Positions 1 to 7,527 of a stretch of DNA of 27,172 nucleotides are shown here, piece by piece. The notes beneath the pieces were generated by a model, which saw only the letters and a list, made by a program, of their open reading frames with translations, ran no database searches and was not told the DNA's origin. The translations under genes were made by a program, and so were the position numbers. The stretch is from positions 1 through 27,172 of the forward strand of contig NZ_JBFNEO010000011.1 in NCBI RefSeq assembly GCF_040797585.1. The letters run 5' to 3'. Every line of letters begins with the position of its first letter. Within the stretch, counting starts at the first letter, position 1. The DNA is from Clostridium_Z sp040797585 (GTDB taxonomy: Bacteria > Bacillota > Clostridia > Clostridiales > Clostridiaceae).

Positions 1-1
1 T

Positions 2-853
2 TATAAGTTAGGTGACTTACGTAAATCATACCATATGTTAATTTTTCTTAAGGATGATAGAAAAAAATATACTAGAAGAAAAATCGCTAGAACTATAAGA
101 GGATTTAGAAATCAGTGTAAAGAAGAGCTTAAGGAAGAGACATCCGATATAGATACAAAGAATAATATAAAAGCATTAGGTGAACAGTTACAGCTTTTTT
201 CTAAGATAGCATTTGTAAAGACGTATTTTAAAAGCCCTAAGGCACTTTTCTTTTTCTCTTCTTTCATAATATTAATTTTAGGACTTACGATGACACCTTC
301 TAATGCAGAATATTTAGGATATAAAAATATCTATACTATTTCTAAAGGTAAGGATTTAGAAGATGCATATAATAATTCTAACAGAGTTAAGATAAATTTA
401 GATTCAGATAGTAGTAATGATGAGCTATATTTTTTAGGAGATAATGGACTTCAGTATGTATTGACAGAGGTAAAACATGGAGATGGTGATAATAATTATG
501 GTGTTATAGTAGCTTTAAATACAGCTTATAAAAATTATAGTGAGAGAGATGTTGAATTTATAGGAGAGATAAGGAGAATAGATTTGATGTCTAAAGATGT
601 GGTGAACCATATATCTGCAAATTCAGTGATACCAATATCTCCTTATTATATTGATAATGCCATTTCAAAAAAGGACTATGATGAGATATCTAAAGATGTA
701 CCTAATGATGATAGATACATAGATGAAAATTATAAAAATGGTTATGATAATGGTGGCAGAATATTCTTTTTAATTATAGTTACATTACCACAATATATAA
801 TATTTAATAGGTCTTTTAAGTCAAATTACAAACATAACAGGGAATATATATAA
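2..853 (+). CDS. Membrane protein of unknown function, cut by the left edge
   Basis: I do not recognise the family. The reading frame is open to the left edge: the first in-frame ATG (position 35) has no Shine-Dalgarno sequence, and the 11 codons before it contain no stop, so the true start probably lies outside the window. The visible part has a basic, charged N-terminal region (about 60 residues), a hydrophobic segment at roughly residues 68-86 counted from the ATG, a polar Asp/Asn/Lys-rich central region of about 140 residues, and a second hydrophobic segment near residues 240-258 followed by a short basic tail. This suggests two membrane passes with a large extracytoplasmic domain between them. 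A strong terminator follows at 911-948. Coding status is fairly sure; function is unknown. Confidence 0.6.
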   Translation, partial: YKLGDLRKSYHMLIFLKDDRKKYTRRKIARTIRGFRNQCKEELKEETSDIDTKNNIKALGEQLQLFSKIAFVKTYFKSPKALFFFSSFIILILGLTMTPSNAEYLGYKNIYTISKGKDLEDAYNNSNRVKINLDSDSSNDELYFLGDNGLQYVLTEVKHGDGDNNYGVIVALNTAYKNYSERDVEFIGEIRRIDLMSKDVVNHISANSVIPISPYYIDNAISKKDYDEISKDVPNDDRYIDENYKNGYDNGGRIFFLIIVTLPQYIIFNRSFKSNYKHNREYI

Positions 854-910
854 TAAAAATATTGAAAGATACTGCTTGAGAATAATTATAGTTAAAATAA
901 TGTTTACTAA

Positions 911-948
911 AAATGCTCCTGCATAATTAAAGCAGGAGCATTTTTTTT
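911..948. terminator. Bidirectional intrinsic terminator between the membrane protein and azoR
   Basis: An 11-bp GC-containing stem (AATGCTCCTGC paired with GCAGGAGCATT) is followed by a run of eight T on the plus strand and preceded by A residues, so it can serve both converging genes. Confidence 0.85.
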
Positions 949-959
949 ATTGATCTTAT

Positions 960-1595
960 TTAGAAGCTTTTAGCTAGGTCTAAAGCTTTATTAATAGCTT
1001 CAGCCTTAATTTCTTCAGCCTTTGTAGGATCTATGCTAAGTCCTTCAACGATTATTGATTCAATAGAGGAAACTCCCATGAATCCTAGGATATTCTTAAT
1101 ATAAGAGCTACCCATTTCAATTGAGCTTATTGGAGGAGTTGAATACATTCCACCTCTAGCTTCTATATGTACAGCTTTTTTATTTTCAAGAAGTCCTTTA
1201 GGACCCTCAGCAGTATATGCAAAAGTTTTTCCAGCCACCATCACAGTATCTATATAAGCCTTTAAAAGTGGTGGTACACTTAAGTTCCAGAATGGTGATA
1301 CAAAGATATATTTGTCAAAATCAACAAATTGATCTGTATAAGAGTTAAACTTAGTTAATTTAGACTTTTCACTATCTGATAAATCTGCAAATGAAATACC
1401 GCTTCTTAGTTTATCCCATGAAGATAGTATATCATGGTCAATAAAAGGTATTTCTTCTTTAAATAGATCTAAATGAACTATTTCATCATTTGGGTTTGAA
1501 TTCTTATATTCATCTAAGAATTCCTTACCTACCTGAAGGGAAAAAGATTCCTCTACTTTTTTAGGGTTACAAGTGATATATAATACTTTAGACAT
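960..1595 (-). CDS. azoR: FMN-dependent NADH-azoreductase / NAD(P)H-quinone reductase
   Basis: Flavodoxin-fold enzyme of the AzoR family, which uses NAD(P)H and FMN to reduce azo compounds and quinones by two electrons in the cytoplasm. The sequence shows an N-terminal phosphate-binding strand-loop (VLYITCNPKK), the FMN-contact motif SPFWNLSVPPLLKAYID and the downstream IEARGG loop. Length, 211 residues, is normal for the family. I place the start at the ATG at 1595 rather than an in-frame upstream codon at 1616, because AAAGGAGA sits seven bases before it. The gene is divergent from lacZ with a 307-bp spacer holding an operator-like inverted repeat, and ends at a bidirectional terminator. 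In an anaerobe such enzymes are often linked to quinone or electrophile stress. Family assignment is firm; the natural substrate is unknown. Confidence 0.88.
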   Translation of the reverse strand: MSKVLYITCNPKKVEESFSLQVGKEFLDEYKNSNPNDEIVHLDLFKEEIPFIDHDILSSWDKLRSGISFADLSDSEKSKLTKFNSYTDQFVDFDKYIFVSPFWNLSVPPLLKAYIDTVMVAGKTFAYTAEGPKGLLENKKAVHIEARGGMYSTPPISSIEMGSSYIKNILGFMGVSSIESIIVEGLSIDPTKAEEIKAEAINKALDLAKSF

Positions 1596-1682
1596 GTTAA
1601 GTCTCCTTTCTAGCAAAGCACATTAAAATAATCTTTAGTTAATAATTGTTATTAAGTAAATTATAATACTAGTTATTGATAA

Positions 1683-1714
1683 TTTACATATAAAAATTAT
1701 TAATAATATGTAAA
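1683..1714. promoter_or_regulatory. Operator-like inverted repeat in the azoR-lacZ spacer
   Basis: Two perfect 9-base arms, TTTACATAT and ATATGTAAA, are separated by 14 bases in the divergent intergenic region. No transcription factor can be named. The orientation is opposite to the TGTAA...TTACA type of clostridial CcpA site. The rest of the 1596-1902 gap holds only AT-rich sequence, a candidate lacZ -10 and the lacZ ribosome binding site. Confidence 0.35.
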
Positions 1715-1838
1715 GATATATTTTAATTACAGCTTATCGGATTAATAAGTAATAATTCATTGGATGTTATATAAAATTAATCATCATAAATACACTAATT
1801 AGGTAGGTATTGATTTACATAATTAACCATAGATTCAT

Positions 1839-1847
1839 TGCTATAAC
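1839..1847 (+). promoter_or_regulatory. Candidate extended -10 promoter of lacZ
   Basis: TGCTATAAC fits an extended -10 (TGnTATAAT) and lies 56 bases before the lacZ ATG. No good -35 hexamer stands at the usual distance, which suggests an activator-dependent or weak promoter. Confidence 0.35.
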
Positions 1848-1902
1848 TAACCAAGTTAAGGTAAAATATACCAAGAGGAGATTTCCTTAAGGAGGGTGTT
1901 TT

Positions 1903-4900
1903 ATGGATTTTACAAATGTACCGTGGATGAACCAAAACATATTAAGCATAAATAGATTAGAAAGTAGGGTTCATTTTTGGAGCTATAAAAATAAGATTAA
2001 GGCACTACAATATAATAAGAGTTTATCCTTAGGTTATGAGAGTCTAATTGGAACATGGAAATTTAATTATAGAGAAGATCCTTATTTTAATGAACCGGAA
2101 GGATTTAAGGATATAAATTTTGACCATAGTTCTTGGAATAATATAAAAGTACCGGGATATTGGCAACTTCAGGACTATGGAAGACCCAATTATACAGATT
2201 TAACTTATGAAATACCAATAAATCCGCCTAAGGTGCCTACAAAAAATCCTACGGGATATTATGTAACTTATTTTTATGTGGATGAATCTTGGATTAATGA
2301 AGAAACTTTATTAAGATTCGAAGGAGTAGATAGCGCATTTCATATATGGATAAATGGAAAAGAGGTTGGATATAGTCAAGGAAGTAGATTAACCTCAGAG
2401 TTTTCCATAAGTAAATATTTAAATGAGGGGAAGAATTTACTTTCAGTTAAGGTATATAAATGGAGTGATGGCACATATTTAGAAGATCAAGATATGTGGT
2501 GGCTTAGTGGAATATTCAGAGAGGTAGCTTTAATTAAAAGACCTAGGTTTCAAATAAAAGACTTTTTCGTAAAATCTACCTTGGATGAGGAATATAATGA
2601 TGGGATACTATCACTTGAAGCAAAACTAAATAATTTATGTTCTAGAGATAGAAGAGGAGCTTTAGAGATATGTTTATTAGATAAAAATAATAAGTGTATG
2701 CTTTGCAAGGCTATATATGATATAGAAGTTAAAGAAGGGGAAGATTTCATAATAGAGGAGACTTTTGAGATAGATACTCCTCTAAAATGGAGTGCTGAAG
2801 ATCCTAATCTTTATAATCTATTAATAACTCTTACGGATGAAAAGGGGAGAATAGTAGAGAGTGTTCCTCAAAGGATAGGATTCAGAAGAGTTGAGGTTAA
2901 GAATGGACTTATGCTTCTAAATGGAAAGGATATACTTTTTAGAGGGGTAAATCTTCACGATCATCATGAAACTTTGGGAAGAGTATATCCTTTAAGTCTC
3001 ATGAAAAAAGATATACTTATGATGAAGCGAAATAATATAAACGCTGTTAGAACGGCTCATTACCCTAAAAATCCAGAATTTTATGAATTATGTGATGTTT
3101 ATGGATTATATGTAATGGATGAAACAGATCTTGAAACTCATGGGTTTGAGATTATAGGGAATATCAGTACCCTAAGTGATGACGAAGCTTGGAAAAGTGC
3201 ATATTTAGATAGAATAGAAAGAATGGTTGAGAGAGATAAAAACCATCCGAGTATTATAATGTGGTCCCTTGGTAATGAGTCAGGGTTTGGATGTAATTTT
3301 AAGGCTATGGCAGAGTTTTGTCATAAAAGGGATTCATCAAGGCTTGTTCATTATGAGGAGGATAGGGATGCAGAGGTTTCAGACGTGGTCAGTACTATGT
3401 ATTCTTGGTATGAAAAACTTATAGATCACGGGGAAAAGAAAAATATGGATAAGCCTCATATATTGTGTGAATATGCTCATGCCATGGGTAATGGGCCTGG
3501 AGGACTTAGAGAATATCAAGACTTATTTTATAAATATAAAAGACTTCAAGGAGGTTTTGTCTGGGAATGGGTGGAACATGGTATTAAAGTTAGGAATGAC
3601 AATGGAATAGAGTATTATGCCTATGGGGGAGACTTTAAGGATATACCAAATGGTTATAATTTCTGTATGGATGGCTTAGTAAGGGCAAATAGAGAGGTAA
3701 CACCAGGACTTTTAGAATATAAAAAGATTATTCAACCTGTAGATATAAAAGCAGTTAATATAGAAAGTAAAGAATTTATAATAAAAAACTTATATGACTT
3801 CTTAGATCTTAGTCATTTGGAGATGAAGTTTACTCTATTCTGCGATGAGGATATGGTAGACAATGGGGAAGTAGATATACCTAAAGTCTTACCTTGTGAA
3901 GATAGCATAATAAGTATTCCTTTTAATATGCCATTTATGCTTTTAAGTAACAGCTCTTATTATTTAAATGTAAGCTTTATATTAAAGAAAGATTGTATAT
4001 GGGGCAATAAGGGGCATGAAGTAGCTAAGGAACAGTTTATAATTCCTGTAGATAATAAGGTTAGGATTATACCTAAAGATGATGCACTGATAAGTGTTTA
4101 TGAAAAAGAAGGAGTATTAAATATAAGCTCAAGTTATTTTTCTATGGAATTTAATTTATGTTATGGATCCTTTGAGAAGTGGATTTATAAAGGGGAGAGC
4201 ATAATAAGCAATGGTTCAAGAGCTAATCTATGGAGAGCCACTATAGATAATGATATGAATATAGTTAAAGAGTGGAAAAAAGTTTATATGGACTTACTTA
4301 GGGAAGAGGTAGAAGAAAGTTACTGGAAAAAAGAAGATAATCATATAGTAATTAATATAATAACCTATATGGCACCTCCTACTTATGATTTTGGGTACTA
4401 CTTTAATTATGAATATAAGATTTATGGAGATGGACATATAGTTTTAAACTTAAAGGGTAGACCAAAAGGAAATTTACCGAGAATGATTCCAAGAATAGGT
4501 ATTACCATGGGAATCAACAAAGAATTTAATAATGTATGTTGGCATGGAAGAGGTCCAGGGGAGAGTTATTCAGATAGTAAAGAGAATAATTTTAAGGGAG
4601 TGTATACTTCAAAGGTAGAGGATATGTTTGAAAACTACAGTTATCCTCAAGAGAATGGAAATAGAATGGATGTAAAATGGATGAGCCTATATAGTGATGG
4701 CGGATTAGGGTTTATAGTAAAAGGAGAAGACTTCAACTTTAGTACTCATTACTATTCTGCAATGGATATTGATAATGCAGAACATCCCTGTGAACTTAAG
4801 CCTAGGGACTTCATAACTTTAAACCTAGATTATAAGCAAAATGGTTTAGGAAGTAATAGTTGTGGTGAAGAACAGCTACCAAGTCATAGACTAACTCCAG

Positions 4901-4989
4901 AAGAGTTTACTATGAGTCTTATATTTAAAGCTCATAATTTTAATAATGAGACAGTGGGAAACATAGCAAGAAATATGGCGAATTTTTAG
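1903..4989 (+). CDS. lacZ: Beta-galactosidase, glycoside hydrolase family 2 (LacZ type)
   Basis: Hydrolyses terminal beta-D-galactosides such as lactose; cytoplasmic, with no signal peptide. At 1028 residues it matches the large LacZ-type enzymes. Domain order: N-terminal sugar-binding jelly roll (about 1-215), Ig-like domain (about 215-330), TIM barrel (about 330-625), a second Ig-like domain, and the C-terminal beta-sandwich 'small chain' domain (about 745-1020). The acid/base Glu is E459 in GNESGFG and the nucleophile is E523 in LCEYAHAMGNG; the LHDHHETLGRVY and HYPKNPEFYELCD barrel motifs are intact. The start is supported by AAGGAGGGTG just before the ATG. No permease or regulator gene lies beside it, so it is an isolated monocistronic unit. 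Its physiological substrate could be a beta-galactoside other than lactose. Confidence 0.95.
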   Translation: MDFTNVPWMNQNILSINRLESRVHFWSYKNKIKALQYNKSLSLGYESLIGTWKFNYREDPYFNEPEGFKDINFDHSSWNNIKVPGYWQLQDYGRPNYTDLTYEIPINPPKVPTKNPTGYYVTYFYVDESWINEETLLRFEGVDSAFHIWINGKEVGYSQGSRLTSEFSISKYLNEGKNLLSVKVYKWSDGTYLEDQDMWWLSGIFREVALIKRPRFQIKDFFVKSTLDEEYNDGILSLEAKLNNLCSRDRRGALEICLLDKNNKCMLCKAIYDIEVKEGEDFIIEETFEIDTPLKWSAEDPNLYNLLITLTDEKGRIVESVPQRIGFRRVEVKNGLMLLNGKDILFRGVNLHDHHETLGRVYPLSLMKKDILMMKRNNINAVRTAHYPKNPEFYELCDVYGLYVMDETDLETHGFEIIGNISTLSDDEAWKSAYLDRIERMVERDKNHPSIIMWSLGNESGFGCNFKAMAEFCHKRDSSRLVHYEEDRDAEVSDVVSTMYSWYEKLIDHGEKKNMDKPHILCEYAHAMGNGPGGLREYQDLFYKYKRLQGGFVWEWVEHGIKVRNDNGIEYYAYGGDFKDIPNGYNFCMDGLVRANREVTPGLLEYKKIIQPVDIKAVNIESKEFIIKNLYDFLDLSHLEMKFTLFCDEDMVDNGEVDIPKVLPCEDSIISIPFNMPFMLLSNSSYYLNVSFILKKDCIWGNKGHEVAKEQFIIPVDNKVRIIPKDDALISVYEKEGVLNISSSYFSMEFNLCYGSFEKWIYKGESIISNGSRANLWRATIDNDMNIVKEWKKVYMDLLREEVEESYWKKEDNHIVINIITYMAPPTYDFGYYFNYEYKIYGDGHIVLNLKGRPKGNLPRMIPRIGITMGINKEFNNVCWHGRGPGESYSDSKENNFKGVYTSKVEDMFENYSYPQENGNRMDVKWMSLYSDGGLGFIVKGEDFNFSTHYYSAMDIDNAEHPCELKPRDFITLNLDYKQNGLGSNSCGEEQLPSHRLTPEEFTMSLIFKAHNFNNETVGNIARNMANF

Positions 4990-5084
4990 GGGATATCCAT
5001 CTTTAAGTATAGATTATATCCATGATATAAATAAAAATAATTTATATATTATAAAGATAGATCTAAAATTAAATATATAAAAAG

Positions 5085-5116
5085 TAAGAAACACCCAAAA
5101 TTTTAGGTGTTTCTTA
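5085..5116. terminator. Bidirectional terminator between lacZ and the hydrolase gene
   Basis: A stem with arms TAAGAAACACC and GGTGTTTCTTA lies between the convergent genes, and the stop codon of the minus-strand hydrolase (5103-5105) falls inside it. Confidence 0.7.
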
Positions 5117-6035
5117 TATTGTAAAGTATAAAATCTAAAGTATCATTTGCAAGATTTAATAAATCAATAGTTTTAGCATTACTTAATGTGTGATTCCCAT
5201 TAGGAATAACCTCTAATTGAAAATTACAACCTTTTGAGATTCCGGAATTATAAAGATCACTTCCTTGTGATAGGGGAACTACTTCATCCTTTTCACCGTG
5301 AATTATTAAGGTATTAGGAGAAGTATCTGATACATAAGTTATAGGACTTAGCTTATTAAGAGTTTCCTTAGAGTTTAAGTCAGAAGCAAAGGAATTTAAA
5401 GCAGATTTAAATTCTTTGTTATCAAGGTTAGCTAGGTCTGTAGGCCCACTATAGCTTACAACATATTTGATTTTATAATCCACATCTTTAAGATCCCTAT
5501 AGCTACTGGAAGTATTTTCATTAGCATAGGATGTCATAAGGGCTAAGTGTGCTCCAGAGGATACTCCAAGAGCTCCTATATTTTCAGTATCAAAGCCAAA
5601 CTCTTTATAATTTTTAGTTATCCATCTAGCAGCATCTTTACAATCTTCTATAGAATCTATAATGGAAACAGATTCATCCACCAGTCTATAGTTAGCACTA
5701 ACTACAGCAATACCTTCATTACGAAGAGTATTTACTATAGGTAAAAATATATCAGGTATTTCCTTATCTCCATATCTCCATTCCCCTCCATGGAAGAATA
5801 AAACCACAGGAGTTTTATCATATTTTTGTTTAATAGGAGTATATATGTCAAGCTTTATGTCAGTTCCATTAATATTTTTATAAGTTATATCTTTAAATTC
5901 TTTATCTAGTATAACTTGTAAATTTTCTTCAGCAGATACCTGTTTTGATAATGTTGGAGGGATATCTGGTGATATAAGTACGTAACCTATAAGTAGTGAT
6001 ATTGCTAAGGTTAATGACAACAGTATTTGTTTCAT
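5103..6035 (-). CDS. Exported or membrane-anchored alpha/beta hydrolase (carboxylesterase-like)
   Basis: Serine hydrolase of the alpha/beta fold, resembling the BD-FAE/kynurenine-formamidase-like esterases. The first ~22 residues form an N-terminal hydrophobic segment (signal peptide or membrane anchor; no lipobox Cys), so the enzyme acts outside the membrane. Visible motifs: oxyanion HGGEW (residues 82-86), nucleophile elbow GVSSG with S159, acid D250 in HGEKDEVVP, and H282 in PNGNH. All triad residues are present. The length of 310 residues fits a one-domain esterase plus leader. CTAGGAGGTGAATAT before the ATG supports the start. It is monocistronic, transcribed towards lacZ. The substrate cannot be read from the sequence; ester or acyl groups on polysaccharide are possible. 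Confidence 0.85.
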   Translation of the reverse strand: MKQILLSLTLAISLLIGYVLISPDIPPTLSKQVSAEENLQVILDKEFKDITYKNINGTDIKLDIYTPIKQKYDKTPVVLFFHGGEWRYGDKEIPDIFLPIVNTLRNEGIAVVSANYRLVDESVSIIDSIEDCKDAARWITKNYKEFGFDTENIGALGVSSGAHLALMTSYANENTSSSYRDLKDVDYKIKYVVSYSGPTDLANLDNKEFKSALNSFASDLNSKETLNKLSPITYVSDTSPNTLIIHGEKDEVVPLSQGSDLYNSGISKGCNFQLEVIPNGNHTLSNAKTIDLLNLANDTLDFILYNIRNT

Positions 6036-6118
6036 ATATTCACCTCCTAGTGTGTAAAAGTTATTATATTATATGAATTTATAGTAATGGTTAAAAAATA
6101 AAGACGATTATTAATGTT

Positions 6119-6144
6119 AAAAGACCAGGTTAAGCTGGCCTTTT
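6119..6144 (-). terminator. Terminator of the minus-strand structured RNA
   Basis: On the minus strand AAAAGGCCAG pairs with CUGGUCUUUU through a six-base loop. One pair is G-U on this strand but A-C on the plus strand, so it functions for minus-strand transcripts and would end the structured RNA upstream of the hydrolase gene. Confidence 0.6.
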
Positions 6145-6336
6145 TATAACATAAATTAAGTTTTTCATCTGATGGCTACTAACTTGTAATACTCTATCCT
6201 CTTAAAAGGTAGGGGATAACAGTTGCTACGCCCCTAGATTAACTCATCTACCCTTAAGGTGGCGGAAAGAAGATTCCTTCTATAATTAAATGCTCAAAAA
6301 CCACCGCTACTTCACTGGACGGTAGTTCTCAAAATT
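6119..6336 (-). ncRNA. Candidate structured non-coding RNA, family not identified
   Basis: The 398-bp gap between the hydrolase and the Rrf2 gene has no credible ORF but is noticeably richer in G/C and in inverted repeats than the flanking spacers. On the minus strand I see, 5' to 3': stem AACUACCG/CGGUGGUU (6320-6327 with 6299-6306); small hairpin AGAAG-GAAU-CUUCU (about 6268-6281); hairpin UAGAU/AUCUA (6246-6250 with 6235-6239); hairpin AGGGGC-GUAGC-AACU-GUUAU-CCCCU (6211-6235); an alternative long-range pairing of AAGGGUAG (6248-6255) with CUACCUU (6206-6212); then the terminator at 6119-6144. Several pairs are G-U wobbles that become A-C mismatches on the plus strand, which assigns the strand. 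It may be a stand-alone RNA (6S-like, raiA-like or other) or a leader. I could not match it to a family from memory. Confidence 0.5.
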
Positions 6337-6361
6337 ATTAATTTTATTTAGTAATATCATA

Positions 6362-6412
6362 TAAAATATAGTTTTTATATCCTCTTATAGATTACATTTA
6401 AACTATATTTTA
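6362..6412 (-). terminator. AT-rich inverted repeat after the Rrf2 gene, possible terminator
   Basis: Perfect 13-base arms (TAAAATATAGTTT and AAACTATATTTTA) enclose 25 bases just downstream of the Rrf2 stop. It is the only candidate for ending that transcript before the structured RNA, but the stem is AT-only except for one G-C pair. Confidence 0.4.
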
Positions 6413-6433
6413 AAGTTATAAATAAAAGAAAGG

Positions 6434-6844
6434 TTACTTGTTTTTTAATAAATCATCAAAGGTTATAGATTCTAAATCATTAATTAATCTTTGTTGAACT
6501 GATCCTAATGCTTTATGAATTTCACAATAAGCAGTATTATCCTTATTACAGTTATCTTTAGAGCTTAAGCATCTATTTACATATATAGGACCATCTATTG
6601 CAACAACTACATCATATAAAGAAATATGTTCTGGTTTTTTATTTAAAGCATATCCGCCAGTAACTCCCCTATAAGATTTAATTATTCCAGACTTAGTTAA
6701 TTTTCTTAAAAGCTTTAATAAGAATCTGTGGGGTACGTTTTCAACTTCAGATATAACTTTAGCTTCGATTTTCTCTCCAAGACCTAGTTTAGATAGGTAA
6801 AGGATTACTCTTAGTGCATAATCTACCTCTTGAGTTATTTTCAT
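6434..6844 (-). CDS. Rrf2-family transcriptional regulator with Fe-S-type cysteines
   Basis: Winged-helix DNA-binding regulator of the Rrf2 family (relatives IscR, NsrR, CymR). The N-terminal MKITQEVDYALRVILYLS start and the SYRGVTGGYALNK wing are diagnostic. Three cysteines, C92, C99 and C107, are spaced like the [2Fe-2S]/[4Fe-4S] ligands of IscR/NsrR-type members, so it may sense iron-sulfur status, nitric oxide or redox; CymR-type members lack this set. The length of 136 residues is typical. TTGGAGAG before the ATG supports the start. Transcription runs from a near-perfect promoter at 6879-6907, and autoregulation is likely from family habits. No isc/suf or nitrosative-stress gene is adjacent, so its targets are unknown. 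Confidence 0.88.
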   Translation of the reverse strand: MKITQEVDYALRVILYLSKLGLGEKIEAKVISEVENVPHRFLLKLLRKLTKSGIIKSYRGVTGGYALNKKPEHISLYDVVVAIDGPIYVNRCLSSKDNCNKDNTAYCEIHKALGSVQQRLINDLESITFDDLLKNK

Positions 6845-6878
6845 GTCTACTCTCCAATATAGTTATTTATACTTCTTC

Positions 6879-6907
6879 AATATACTATTAAAAATTATTA
6901 ATGTCAA
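6879..6907 (-). promoter_or_regulatory. Sigma-A promoter of the Rrf2 gene
   Basis: TTGACA (6902-6907) and TATATT (6879-6884) on the minus strand are separated by exactly 17 bases, with the AT-rich spacer a plausible site for autorepression. The remaining 6908-7085 stretch is very AT-rich and I see nothing further in it. Confidence 0.75.
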
Positions 6908-7085
6908 TTAAAAATCATGCATATATTGATTTTGGTTTAACAAAGAATCGCAAAAATATATATTTTATTAATGAATTCATATTTAAGTCTTACATATATT
7001 GTAATTTTAATATTACTTTTATATAGATAAAATTTATCCATATGTATACATTAAATCAAATCAAATATAAATTATAAAAATATCA

Positions 7086-7114
7086 TTGACATACGAACAT
7101 GTGTTCTATATAAT
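7086..7114 (+). promoter_or_regulatory. Near-consensus sigma-A promoter of the YCII-domain gene
   Basis: TTGACA (7086-7091), a 17-base spacer and TATAAT (7109-7114) give both hexamers at full consensus. This would be a very strong promoter if not repressed; the spacer contains a LexA-type operator. Confidence 0.85.
7094..7107. promoter_or_regulatory. LexA / SOS box in the promoter spacer
   Basis: CGAACATGTGTTCT matches the Gram-positive LexA (DinR) consensus CGAACRNRYGTTYC at 13 of 14 positions and contains the perfect palindrome GAACATGTTC-like core GAAC-4-GTTC. It lies exactly between -35 and -10, the position where LexA blocks polymerase. Confidence 0.75.
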
Positions 7115-7206
7115 TTTAATTGCAGATAAGTTATGCCTTTAGTCATAAAATCAATATTAGGCTAATATAATGTAATGTACTAATAATTAAGCAGGAGGAG
7201 ATAATA

Positions 7207-7482
7207 ATGAAGAAAAAAGATGGGTTATTTGTAAAAATAAATTATAAGATGGATTCATTAGGAAAACAAAGAGCCATGGAGGGTGTAAGAGAAAAACATT
7301 CTGAGAACTTCACTAAATATCTTTACTGTGCAGGTACTTACAACAAAAACGGAGGCACCATGATTTTTAGAGCAGAGGACTTTGATGAAGCAAAATATAT
7401 TATAGATAATAATCCTTTTTCTAAAATGGATACTTATAGTTATGAAATATTAAGCAGAAATAATATAGATTTATTAATGTAA
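7207..7482 (+). CDS. Small YCII-related domain protein, probably SOS-controlled
   Basis: A 91-residue cytoplasmic protein resembling the YCII/YciI fold (dimeric alpha-beta ferredoxin-like): it has an N-terminal beta strand (LFVKINYK), a helix with an EKHSENF stretch carrying the conserved His region, a strand with YCAGTYNKNGGTMIF, and a FDEAKYIIDNNPF helix that matches the 'eeA..fi..DPf' region of the family. YCII proteins have no settled general function; some are enzymes or act near oxidoreductases. AGGAGGAG lies six bases before the ATG. Transcription starts about 85 bases upstream from a promoter with an embedded LexA box, so induction after DNA damage is predicted. It is monocistronic: an 18-bp terminator stem begins at its stop codon. 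Confidence 0.75.
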   Translation: MKKKDGLFVKINYKMDSLGKQRAMEGVREKHSENFTKYLYCAGTYNKNGGTMIFRAEDFDEAKYIIDNNPFSKMDTYSYEILSRNNIDLLM

Positions 7483-7520
7483 AAGAAACCTTATGATATT
7501 TTTCATAAGGTTTCTTTTAC
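7479..7520. terminator. Bidirectional terminator with an 18-bp perfect stem
   Basis: Arms at 7479-7496 and 7503-7520 are perfectly complementary with a six-base loop. The 5' arm overlaps the TAA stop of the YCII gene, and the HD-GYP gene ends seven bases beyond it on the other strand. Confidence 0.9.
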
Positions 7521-7527
7521 AAGTTTT

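Noticed and set aside
6256..6266. An 11-base match (TAAGGTGGCGG) between the structured RNA region and the terminator before the csp gene (15903-15913).
   Set aside because: It is short, occurs in different structural contexts on different strands, and has no further flanking similarity.
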